Assembly (NCBI GenBank): GCA_903894655.1
Contig: CAITQY010000548.1
Span: 1 to 5,751, forward strand
Direction: 5' to 3'
Source of the DNA: an uncultured Gemmatimonadota bacterium
Lineage (GTDB): Bacteria > Gemmatimonadota > Gemmatimonadetes > Gemmatimonadales > Gemmatimonadaceae
Length of the DNA stretch: 5,751 nucleotides
In this document: positions 1 to 5,488 of the stretch, in pieces
Numbering within the stretch: position 1 is the first letter of the stretch
How the letters are laid out: each line of letters begins with the position of its first letter
Made by a program: the position numbers and the translations under genes
The notes under the pieces: model-generated
The model's input: only the letters and a program-made list of their open reading frames with translations
The model's database searches: none
Told to the model about the DNA's origin: nothing

Positions 1-456
1 CGACCGGAGCTTCCCGATCTCGTGCAGCGCCCATGGTTCGCGTGGCTGTTCTTGATCGGCTTCCTGTTCATGCTGAATCGGTTGTTGCAGCGTGCGTTGG
101 CGACCGGTCGGTTATACGGAGTTCGGCAGGCCATGCTGGCGATGTTCCGGACGCCGTTCAGCAACATCGTGAACCTCGTGGCGACCATGCGCGCCGCCGT
201 CCAGTACGTCCGCCATCGGCGCACGGGCATCCCGATGAGTTGGGACAAGACCGAGCACTCGCTGCCGCCGCAGGTCGGCGCGCAGATGCGACTGGGTGAG
301 CGGCTGATCGAACAGCGCAAGCTCACCACGCAGCAGCTGGTGTTGGCGCTCAAGCAGCAGCGCGAGCACGGTGGGCAGTTGGGCGCCATTCTGGTGAATC
401 AGGGTGTCGTCTCGCGTGACGACATCGAAGCCATCGTCGGGAAGACGAAATCATGA
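1..456 (+). CDS. NfrB-type glycosyltransferase, C-terminal part with MshEN-like c-di-GMP-binding domain (5' end outside window)
   Basis: The reading frame is open from base 1, so this is the last 151 codons of a longer gene. In E. coli, NfrB (phage N4 adsorption protein B) is an inner-membrane glycosyltransferase that makes a surface glycan and is switched on by cyclic di-GMP. Visible here, numbered from the first residue in the window: a hydrophobic membrane segment (about 12-25), a basic linker, the WDKTEH motif (81-86) typical of this family, and a MshEN-like domain (97-146). MshEN motif I runs R97-L98-G99 to Q120, 24 residues long. It is followed by the expected 5-residue spacer and motif II starting Q126-L127-G128. 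Deviations from consensus are R106 where motif I normally has Gly, Q126 instead of Arg, and no terminal Gln in motif II. The catalytic domain lies upstream and cannot be seen. The stop overlaps the next gene's start as ATGA, which implies translational coupling. The family call rests on the C-terminus only; another polysaccharide synthase with a MshEN tail is possible. Confidence 0.78.
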   Translation, partial: RPELPDLVQRPWFAWLFLIGFLFMLNRLLQRALATGRLYGVRQAMLAMFRTPFSNIVNLVATMRAAVQYVRHRRTGIPMSWDKTEHSLPPQVGAQMRLGERLIEQRKLTTQQLVLALKQQREHGGQLGAILVNQGVVSRDDIEAIVGKTKS

Positions 457-1655
457 GCATCTCGCGCTGGTTGACTCCGATGCGCGGCGGCATGCGCGCC
501 ATCGAGTCCAACGAACCGCCGCATGTGCTGGCGATCGTGGGGACGCGCCCGGAAGTGATCAAAATGGCACCGGTGGTGCGGGCGATCCGCGAACGCGGGC
601 GCATGCGCGTTACGCTGTTGTCCACGGGTCAGCATCGCGAGTTGCTGACGCGGGCGTTCGACGACGTTGGCATTCAGCCGGATATCGCGCTGACGTTGAT
701 GACCACCAACCAGACACCGAGCGCGTTCGTGTCGCGGTGCATCACGTCGCTGGATGACGTACTGGTGCAGATGCAGGCGAATGTCGTGCTGGTGCAGGGT
801 GATACGAGCAGCGCGATTGCGGGGGCGATGGCGGCTACGTGGCGCTCGATCCCCGTCGGGCATGTGGAGGCGGGACTGCGGTCCTTCAACTTTCAGGAGC
901 CGTTCCCCGAGGAGTTCCATCGTCGGGTGGTGGGCGTGGCGTCGCAGTGGCACTTCACCCCGACGGCTGAGAGTCGGAACAACTTGTTACGTGAAGGCGT
1001 GCCGATGCATCGGATTTTCGTGACGGGTAATACCATCGTTGATGCAGTGCGGCAGATGGATCTCGCGCATCCCTACGAAAATCCGGCCCTGGCGGAACTG
1101 GGCGATGGGCGCGTCGCGCTCGTGACGGCGCACCGCCGCGAGAATCATGGCGAGGCCATGCGAGACGTGGCGCACGCGGTCCGTCGACTGGTCGACGCCG
1201 TGCCGGACCTGCAGGTGGTGCTCCCGTTGCATCCGAATCCGAATGTCCGTGGCCTGTTCGTCGAGCTGCTTGGCACCGCGCCGCGCGTGCTCCTGACGGA
1301 GCCGCTGGCGTATCGTGATCTCCTCAAGCTGATGCACCGCAGCACGCTCATTCTCTCGGACTCCGGTGGACTGCAGGAGGAGGCGCCGTCGATGGGTCGT
1401 CCTATTCTGATCCTGCGCGAGCGCACCGAACGTCCGGAGGTGGTGCAGGTGGGGGCGGGCATTCTGGTGGGCACCGATCCCGATCTGATCGTCAAAGAAG
1501 CGTTGAGTATCCTCTGTGATCCGGTGGTGTATCAGCGGATGGTGTCGGGCCCAAACCCTTTCGGCGACGGTCGGGCGGGCCATCACATCTCAGAGATTCT
1601 GGAGTCGGCGCTCCTGGACGCAGAGGAGACGTCGTCGGTCGAGATGATGATCTAG
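453..1655 (+). CDS. wecB: UDP-N-acetylglucosamine 2-epimerase (non-hydrolysing)
   Basis: This enzyme interconverts UDP-GlcNAc and UDP-ManNAc in the cytoplasm, supplying ManNAc-type sugars for surface polysaccharides. The 400-residue product carries the family motifs in order: GTRPE (30-34), QGDTSS (115-120), GHVEAGLRS (136-144), PEE (152-154), TGNTIVDA (191-198), AHRREN (226-231), HPNPNVR (260-266), and DSGGLQEEAPS followed by TERPE (303-313, 325-329). Residues matching the E. coli catalytic set D95, E117, E131 and H213 are D117, E139, E153 and H227, all present. The protein has about 24 residues before the first core strand, more than E. coli WecB (376 aa). Met10 and Met14 are alternative starts, but the ATGA overlap with the preceding gene favours ATG 453. 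A weak purine run (GGGAAG, about 10 bases upstream) could serve as ribosome-binding site. Position beside an NfrB-type glycosyltransferase suggests it feeds that enzyme rather than enterobacterial common antigen. No frameshift or missing residue is seen. Confidence 0.95.
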   Translation: MSISRWLTPMRGGMRAIESNEPPHVLAIVGTRPEVIKMAPVVRAIRERGRMRVTLLSTGQHRELLTRAFDDVGIQPDIALTLMTTNQTPSAFVSRCITSLDDVLVQMQANVVLVQGDTSSAIAGAMAATWRSIPVGHVEAGLRSFNFQEPFPEEFHRRVVGVASQWHFTPTAESRNNLLREGVPMHRIFVTGNTIVDAVRQMDLAHPYENPALAELGDGRVALVTAHRRENHGEAMRDVAHAVRRLVDAVPDLQVVLPLHPNPNVRGLFVELLGTAPRVLLTEPLAYRDLLKLMHRSTLILSDSGGLQEEAPSMGRPILILRERTERPEVVQVGAGILVGTDPDLIVKEALSILCDPVVYQRMVSGPNPFGDGRAGHHISEILESALLDAEETSSVEMMI

Positions 1656-1694
1656 AGGGTGGTGACTGACTCGAGACGGCCAAAGATGGCCCGA

Positions 1695-1715
1695 CTCGCC
1701 GAGTTCGCCGGCGAG
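1695..1715 (+). repeat. Inverted repeat downstream of wecB
   Basis: CTCGCCG (1695-1701) and CGGCGAG (1709-1715) form a perfect 7-bp stem around a 7-base loop. A smaller GGCC/GGCC pair (1678-1681 and 1688-1691) lies just before it. There is no T tract, so it is a poor intrinsic terminator. It could be a weak transcript-end hairpin for wecB, or, lying about 150 bases upstream of the sigma-54 promoter candidate, an activator-binding site. Short GC-rich palindromes are also common by chance in such DNA. Confidence 0.35.
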
Positions 1716-1805
1716 AGTACTGTGGCGGTGTGGCAGCAGGAGAGGCTAAGTTGTAGCGTTCTCACCACAATTCGGTGGCGGCGTTGCCGGCATCACATTC
1801 TAGTT

Positions 1806-1833
1806 GCCCCTCCAGATTTGAGAGCGGAGGTGC
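1806..1833 (+). repeat. Imperfect inverted repeat upstream of the sigma-54 promoter candidate
   Basis: GCCCCTCC (1806-1813) and GGAGGTGC (1826-1833) pair at seven of eight positions across a 12-base spacer. The repeat ends about 35 bases before the -24 element at 1868. It could be a binding site for an enhancer-binding protein, although such sites usually sit farther upstream. The evidence is symmetry only. Confidence 0.25.
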
Positions 1834-1867
1834 CGATGAGAGCTATGTTATGGTCGAGTTCGTCAGC

Positions 1868-1883
1868 TGGCACGGCTTATGCA
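1868..1883 (+). promoter_or_regulatory. Sigma-54 (RpoN) -24/-12 promoter candidate for the PEP-CTERM gene
   Basis: The sequence TGGCACGGCTTATGCA matches the sigma-54 consensus TGGCACG-N4-TTGCA at all but one position (A instead of the first T of TTGC). The invariant GG (1869-1870) and GC (1881-1882) are exactly ten bases apart. Transcription would begin near 1894, leaving a leader of about 40 bases before the start codon at 1935. PEP-CTERM genes are known in other bacteria to be controlled by RpoN with the PrsK/PrsR two-component system, so the location makes biological sense. No convincing sigma-70 promoter is seen in the same gap. Assignment of the regulator is inference. Confidence 0.68.
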
Positions 1884-1923
1884 CCAGTTCGTATCCGGTA
1901 GAAGTTGTTTCCGTCCCGTTTTT

Positions 1924-1928
1924 GAGAG
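1924..1928 (+). promoter_or_regulatory. Weak ribosome-binding site of the PEP-CTERM gene
   Basis: GAGAG lies six bases before ATG 1935, at the right distance for a partial Shine-Dalgarno match. It supports the ATG 1935 start, which is also where a clean signal peptide begins. Confidence 0.45.
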
Positions 1929-1934
1929 TGCCTC

Positions 1935-2738
1935 ATGCGTGTCATCGCTACCCTCCGTTCGCTCCTCCCAACGCTCGCCACGGGAGCCTTGCTGGTCTCA
2001 TCGCCGGTCTCGGCGCAGAGCACCGTTGACTTCAGTACGCTCGGGTACGGAGGCGCGACCTCTGCCTGCAACTGGGGCGGCGGCAGTGAAATCGGCGCGA
2101 CCTATCCGTCGTCCGGCTTCCAGTGGTACGGGCTCAAGGCCCTCGACCTCGCAAACTATCAGAAATGCTGGACCGACTATAAGCCGTCGCAGGACAATGG
2201 GTATCAGGAGACTGGTGTTGTTGCACTCGGAACCGGTACAGCTCAGGTGCAGTCGAGCGACTTTACGCCGTTCCAGCTCACCAGCTTGACGGTTGGCTCT
2301 GGGTGGGTGAACGGGATTACCCTTACATTCAAGGGCTATTTGGCGAGCTGGACCGAGACCCCGGTTGAGCGCTCGATCCAATTGGATGCGTCGACCGGTT
2401 TGGGTGCCACGAATCCGGCCACCGTGTGGAATCTTGGCATCGGACCGATTCGATTCTTTACACTTGACGTCAACTGGGGTCTTGGTGCGATGCCGATTTG
2501 GGATGGTATTGGAACGCCGCCGACGTGGAGTGGTGACCCGTTCAATTCCCGCGAACTGCAGCGCGACTACGAACGGGATGTTCAGCAATCCCTGTCCGGC
2601 ACCCCCTATCAGACGTACTTCGTGAGCAGCATGACCGTCGCGCCGCCCGCGACCGTGCCGGAGCCGGGCACGTGGGCGCTGATGGTGACGGGCCTCGCCG
2701 GAGTGGCCTTCACGGCGCGCCGTCGTCGGACCAGCTGA
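1935..2738 (+). CDS. Secreted PEP-CTERM sorting domain protein, function unknown
   Basis: The 267-residue protein is exported and then sorted at the cell surface. An N-terminal signal peptide has basic residues R2 and R8, a hydrophobic core (about 9-22) and a likely cleavage after VSA (25-27). The body (28-240) is rich in Trp, Gly, Thr and Ser with many short hydrophobic stretches, as in a secreted beta-sandwich. It has only two cysteines (C45, C78), which could form one disulfide. Its central pattern (about 110-135) recalls other PEP-CTERM proteins with lectin-like folds, but I do not recognise a named domain. The C-terminus is a textbook PEP-CTERM signal: VPEP (241-244), a short hydrophobic segment (247-260) and RRRR (262-265). 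This tail is known to be processed by an exosortase (EpsH/XrtA type), typically encoded in exopolysaccharide-producing bacteria; none is in the window. The glycan genes just upstream fit that association. It has its own sigma-54 promoter candidate and is probably monocistronic. Confidence 0.9.
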   Translation: MRVIATLRSLLPTLATGALLVSSPVSAQSTVDFSTLGYGGATSACNWGGGSEIGATYPSSGFQWYGLKALDLANYQKCWTDYKPSQDNGYQETGVVALGTGTAQVQSSDFTPFQLTSLTVGSGWVNGITLTFKGYLASWTETPVERSIQLDASTGLGATNPATVWNLGIGPIRFFTLDVNWGLGAMPIWDGIGTPPTWSGDPFNSRELQRDYERDVQQSLSGTPYQTYFVSSMTVAPPATVPEPGTWALMVTGLAGVAFTARRRRTS

Positions 2739-2758
2739 CCCAGCGTTTCGCATGTCCA

Positions 2759-2791
2759 CGCGCGCCGCTCGGTTCCGCCGGGCGGCGCGCG
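2759..2791 (+). terminator. GC-rich stem-loop after the PEP-CTERM gene, possible terminator
   Basis: CGCGCGCCGC (2759-2768) pairs perfectly over 10 bp with GCGGCGCGCG (2782-2791) around a 13-base loop, 20 bases after the stop codon. A second CATG/CATG pair (2751-2754 with 2793-2796) could extend the stem past a small internal loop. The following bases are GT-rich (TGTGTGGGG) with no T tract. It could therefore protect the mRNA end or work as a non-canonical terminator rather than as a classical intrinsic one. Confidence 0.55.
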
Positions 2792-2879
2792 GCATGTGTG
2801 TGGGGTAGGCGACAGGCTGTCTGATCGGAATGGGCGGATAAGTCCTACGGCTGCCGGTATCTCCACGGGCACGCGCGGG

Positions 2880-2908
2880 TTGACATCCCCGCTGCCGTCC
2901 ACCATGTT
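2880..2908 (+). promoter_or_regulatory. Possible sigma-70-type promoter for fusA-tuf
   Basis: A perfect -35 hexamer TTGACA (2880-2885) is followed after 17 bases by CATGTT (2903-2908), which keeps the A2 and T6 positions of the -10 hexamer but matches only three of six bases. Transcription would start near 2915, giving fusA an unusually long leader of about 410 bases. A promoter nearer to fusA is not excluded, although I see no better hexamer pair there. Confidence 0.4.
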
Positions 2909-2912
2909 AGGG

Positions 2913-3018
2913 GTCTGCTCCGAAACGCCTTCAACAGGCGCCAATAGTAGACAAGAATATCGAACCACTATCTCGGCCATCTGCGGCCGAGAGCCCTATG
3001 GGCCACCTCTCGAGGTGG
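2913..3018 (+). ncRNA. Cluster of hairpins, candidate structured leader RNA of fusA
   Basis: Starting about where the candidate promoter would initiate, successive stems can be drawn. P1 is GTCTGCT/AGTAGAC (2913-2919 with 2946-2952, one G-U pair) enclosing P2, CGCCT/AGGCG (2926-2930 with 2936-2940). P3 is TCTCGGCC/GGCCGAGA (2971-2978 with 2985-2992, perfect, 6-base loop). P4 is GCCC/GGGC (2993-2996 with 3000-3003). P5 is CCACCT/AGGTGG (3003-3008 with 3013-3018). P3, P4 and P5 abut with essentially no spacer. The GCCC of P4 could alternatively pair with the G run at 3019-3022, enclosing P5. I do not recognise a known riboswitch, tRNA, tmRNA, SRP or RNase P RNA. GC-rich DNA yields chance hairpins, so this is only a candidate. 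Confidence 0.35.
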
Positions 3019-3227
3019 GGGCGTGACGCGAAGGGCGCGGAGTACTGCGGCCCGGGTCCGATCGCACGCTGTACCGGCCTCGGCGTCAGAGACGTTCGAA
3101 GCTCCCGACAAACAACGCAGCCAATTTAACGTCGGTTACGGAGTCCGCTGTTCTCTGTAGCCGGCGCGCCTGGGTCCCCATTCGCGCACCAGCGGCGAAT
3201 GCACCCGGCGGCAGCGGATGGATACCG

Positions 3228-3315
3228 GTCTCGCGCAAAGGCGAGGCGACAGGTCCAGCCGTTTTTTTGCTGGTCCACTTTTCGTCAAAGATTGGCGCCG
3301 CGTAAGCGAGTCGCC
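3228..3315 (+). promoter_or_regulatory. Three hairpins in the fusA-proximal leader
   Basis: GTCTCGC/GCGAGGC (3228-3234 with 3241-3247, one G-U pair) is followed by GGTCCAGC/GCTGGTCC (3252-3259 with 3269-3276, one T-T mismatch), whose 9-base loop contains seven consecutive T. A third, GGCG/CGCC (3294-3297 with 3312-3315), encloses CGC-GTAA-GCG with a GNRA-type tetraloop. The last stem ends ten bases before the fusA start codon, so it overlaps the place where a ribosome-binding site would be. No purine-rich Shine-Dalgarno is present there. A role in translational control of fusA is inference. Confidence 0.35.
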
Positions 3316-3325
3316 GCCGAAAACT

Positions 3326-5446
3326 ATGCCGCGTACGACCCCGCTTGAGCACTATCGCAATATCGGCATCATGGCCCACATCGATGCCGGTAAGACCACG
3401 ACCACTGAGCGCATCCTCTACTACACGGGGAAGTCGCACAAGATTGGTGAAGTCCATGACGGCGCTGCCACCATGGATTGGATGGAGCAGGAACAGGAGC
3501 GCGGCATCACGATCACGTCGGCCGCGACGACCTGCTTCTGGCAGCGCCATGGGCAGAGTGACGCCACGGGCGAAGGCCCCGAGTATCGCATCAACATCAT
3601 CGACACGCCGGGCCACGTGGACTTCACCGTCGAAGTGCAGCGCTCCTTGCGCGTGCTCGACGGCGCGGTGACGCTGCTCGATTCCGTCGCCGGCGTCGAG
3701 CCGCAGACGGAAACGGTGTGGCGTCAGGCTGACGGCTATGCCGTGCCGCGCATGATCTTCGCGAATAAGATGGATCGCGTCGGTGCGAATTTCGAGCGTT
3801 GCGTCGCGATGATTCACGACCGGTTGTCCAAGAGCGCGCAGCCGCTCCAGCTCCCCGTGGGTTCGGGCGAACTGTTCACCGGTCACCTCGACGTGATCGA
3901 ACGCAAGCAGTACATCTTCGACGAGCAGACGCTCGGCAAGACGTTCACGGTCACGGACATCCCGGCCGAGTACCATGACGCCGTGGAAGAAGCCCGTCAC
4001 AAGCTCATCGACACCGTCGTGGAATACGACGAGGCGTTGATGGAGAAGTATCTGGCTGGTGAAGAGCTGTCGGTGGCCGAGATCCGCAAAGCGATCCGCA
4101 TCGCGACGTGCGCGGGCAAGTTCATTCCGATTCTGTGCGGCGCCTCATTCAAGAACAAGGGTGTTCAGGCGTTGCTCGATGCGGTCATCGACTTCCTGCC
4201 GGCGCCGCTCGACGTGCCCGCGATCAAGGGCCATCTGCCGGATCAGGACGAGACGTTCGTCGAGTGCCCGGTGACCGACGACGCTCCGTTCGCTGGCCTC
4301 GCATTCAAGATTGCCACCGACCCGTTTGTCGGGAAGCTGACGTTCTTCCGCTGCTACTCGGGCGTCCTCACGTCGGGCTCGTACGTCTACAACAGCACGA
4401 AGAACAAGCGTGAGCGGGTTGGCCGTCTGTTGCAGATGCACGCCAACAAGCGTGAAGAAATCCCCGAAGTGCGTTGTGGCGACATCGCCGCGGCGATCGG
4501 CCTGAAGGACACGCGGACCGGCGACACGATGTGCACGGAAGACGCGCCGATCATCCTCGAAGCGATGAAGTTCCCGGCCCCCGTCATCGACGTCGCGATC
4601 GAGCCGAAGACGAAGGCGGACCAGGACAAGCTGGCGATCGCCCTGCAGAAGCTGGCCGAAGAAGATCCGACGTTCCGTGTGCGCTCCGACCCGGAAACGG
4701 GCCAGACGATCATCGCCGGCATGGGCGAGCTGCACCTTGAGATCATCGTCGATCGTATGCAGCGCGAGTTCAAGGTCGACGCCAACGTGGGTCGCCCGCA
4801 GGTGGCCTATCGCGAAACGATCAAGAAGCGCGTCGAGAAGATCGAAGGCAAGTTCATCCGCCAGTCCGGTGGTAAGGGTCAGTACGGCCATGTGGTCATC
4901 AACATGGAGCCGAGCGAGCCTGGTCAGGGCTTCATCTTCGAAGACAAGGTCGTTGGCGGTGTGATTCCTCGTGAATTCATCGGCCCGACCGAAGCGGGCA
5001 TCAAGGAAGCGCTGGATACGGGTGTGCTCGCGGGCTACCCGGTGGTGGACGTCAAGGTGCAGCTGGTGTACGGCTCGTACCACGATGTCGACTCGTCTGA
5101 AATGGCGTTCAAAATCGCTGGCTCGATGGCGTTCAAGGAAGCGGCGCGTCTCGCGAATCCGTGTCTCCTGGAGCCGGTGATGAAGGTCGAGGTCGTGTGC
5201 CCGGAAGCGTACATGGGCGACGTCCTCGGTGACCTGTCCTCGCGTCGCGGCAAGATCGGCGGCATGACGCAGCGCGGCGAGGCGCAGGTGATCTCGGCAA
5301 GTGTTCCGCTTTCCGAGATGTTCGGTTACTCGACCAAGCTGCGCAGCATGTCGCAGGGGCGAGCGGTCTACTCGATGGAGTTCGCACTCTACGAGGAAGT
5401 CCCGAAGTCGAAGGCCGAAGAGATCATCAGCAAGGTGAAGGCGTAA
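3326..5446 (+). CDS. fusA: Elongation factor G
   Basis: EF-G is the GTPase that drives ribosomal translocation and, with ribosome recycling factor, subunit splitting. The 706-residue product is close to E. coli EF-G (704). The GTPase domain has G1 AHIDAGKT (17-24), switch I RGITI (59-63), G3 DTPGH (93-97) and G4 NKMD (147-150). Domain II follows (about 320-415), then domain III with GMGELHLEI (465-473). Domain IV has GGKGQYGHV (515-523) and the decoding-site tip HDVDSS (586-591), including the His matching E. coli H583/H584. Domain V closes the protein (about 615-695). The start at ATG 3326 gives the normal N-terminus. An in-frame ATG at 3218 would add 36 residues with no EF-G counterpart. 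No clear Shine-Dalgarno precedes it. tuf follows after 42 bases, as in the str operon, but rpsG and rpsL are missing upstream. Its intact features make this the housekeeping type rather than a divergent paralogue. Confidence 0.98.
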   Translation: MPRTTPLEHYRNIGIMAHIDAGKTTTTERILYYTGKSHKIGEVHDGAATMDWMEQEQERGITITSAATTCFWQRHGQSDATGEGPEYRINIIDTPGHVDFTVEVQRSLRVLDGAVTLLDSVAGVEPQTETVWRQADGYAVPRMIFANKMDRVGANFERCVAMIHDRLSKSAQPLQLPVGSGELFTGHLDVIERKQYIFDEQTLGKTFTVTDIPAEYHDAVEEARHKLIDTVVEYDEALMEKYLAGEELSVAEIRKAIRIATCAGKFIPILCGASFKNKGVQALLDAVIDFLPAPLDVPAIKGHLPDQDETFVECPVTDDAPFAGLAFKIATDPFVGKLTFFRCYSGVLTSGSYVYNSTKNKRERVGRLLQMHANKREEIPEVRCGDIAAAIGLKDTRTGDTMCTEDAPIILEAMKFPAPVIDVAIEPKTKADQDKLAIALQKLAEEDPTFRVRSDPETGQTIIAGMGELHLEIIVDRMQREFKVDANVGRPQVAYRETIKKRVEKIEGKFIRQSGGKGQYGHVVINMEPSEPGQGFIFEDKVVGGVIPREFIGPTEAGIKEALDTGVLAGYPVVDVKVQLVYGSYHDVDSSEMAFKIAGSMAFKEAARLANPCLLEPVMKVEVVCPEAYMGDVLGDLSSRRGKIGGMTQRGEAQVISASVPLSEMFGYSTKLRSMSQGRAVYSMEFALYEEVPKSKAEEIISKVKA

Positions 5447-5488
5447 GCCTCACCCACTCATTCACTACCCAATTACAAGAACCGAACC
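5447..5488 (+). other. fusA-tuf spacer without Shine-Dalgarno
   Basis: These 42 bases are rich in A and C (CACCCACTCATTCACTACCC then AATTACAAGAACCGAACC) and contain no terminator-like hairpin and no GGAG-type element. tuf is therefore probably cotranscribed with fusA and translated from an unstructured A/C-rich leader, with AAGAA (5476-5480) the only weak purine run. Confidence 0.5.

Larger units (their letters stand above)
2739..3325 (+). other. Long non-coding stretch between the PEP-CTERM gene and fusA
   Basis: These 587 bases hold no open frame that looks like a protein: the short frames on both strands have no recognisable motif or ribosome-binding site. They do not contain rpsL or rpsG, which usually lie directly before fusA. 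The stretch contains the stem-loop at 2759-2791, a possible sigma-70 promoter, a cluster of hairpins at 2913-3018 and three more hairpins just before fusA (3228-3315). An A/T-richer patch occurs at about 2941-2970. Between 3019 and 3227 I see only short inverted repeats, such as CGTC/GACG at 3084-3094, and nothing assignable. Confidence 0.7.

Noticed and set aside
565..580. A second GG-N10-GC sigma-54-like match (TGGCAC...GTGCG)
   Set aside because: It lies inside the conserved wecB codons for MAPVVR with no gene start behind it, so it is a chance match. It also shows that such matches arise by chance here, which tempers confidence in the 1868 site.
1998..2795. Minus-strand open frame (265 codons) over the PEP-CTERM gene
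   Set aside because: The + strand frame has a signal peptide and a perfect PEP-CTERM tail; the minus frame is Arg-rich and featureless.
2796..3026. Small open frame (76 codons) before fusA
   Set aside because: No ribosome-binding site and no protein-like pattern; it crosses the hairpin cluster and the candidate promoter.
3090..3106. TTCGAA resembling a tRNA T-loop
   Set aside because: The flanking bases (AGACG and CTCCC) pair at only two of five positions and no acceptor or anticodon arm is found. A similar TCGAACC on the other strand at about 2960 also lacks a T-stem.
3218..3325. Upstream in-frame ATG giving EF-G a 36-residue N-terminal extension
   Set aside because: The extension has no counterpart in EF-G and runs through hairpin-forming leader sequence; ATG 3326 gives the normal N-terminus and length.
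3086..4000. Long open frame (304 codons) on the minus strand over the start of fusA
   Set aside because: It is antisense to a certain EF-G gene, rich in Arg and His as expected from shadow frames in GC-rich coding DNA, and has no recognisable domain.
4145..5083. Minus-strand open frame (312 codons) within fusA
   Set aside because: Shadow of fusA; composition rich in Arg, Asp and His without motifs.
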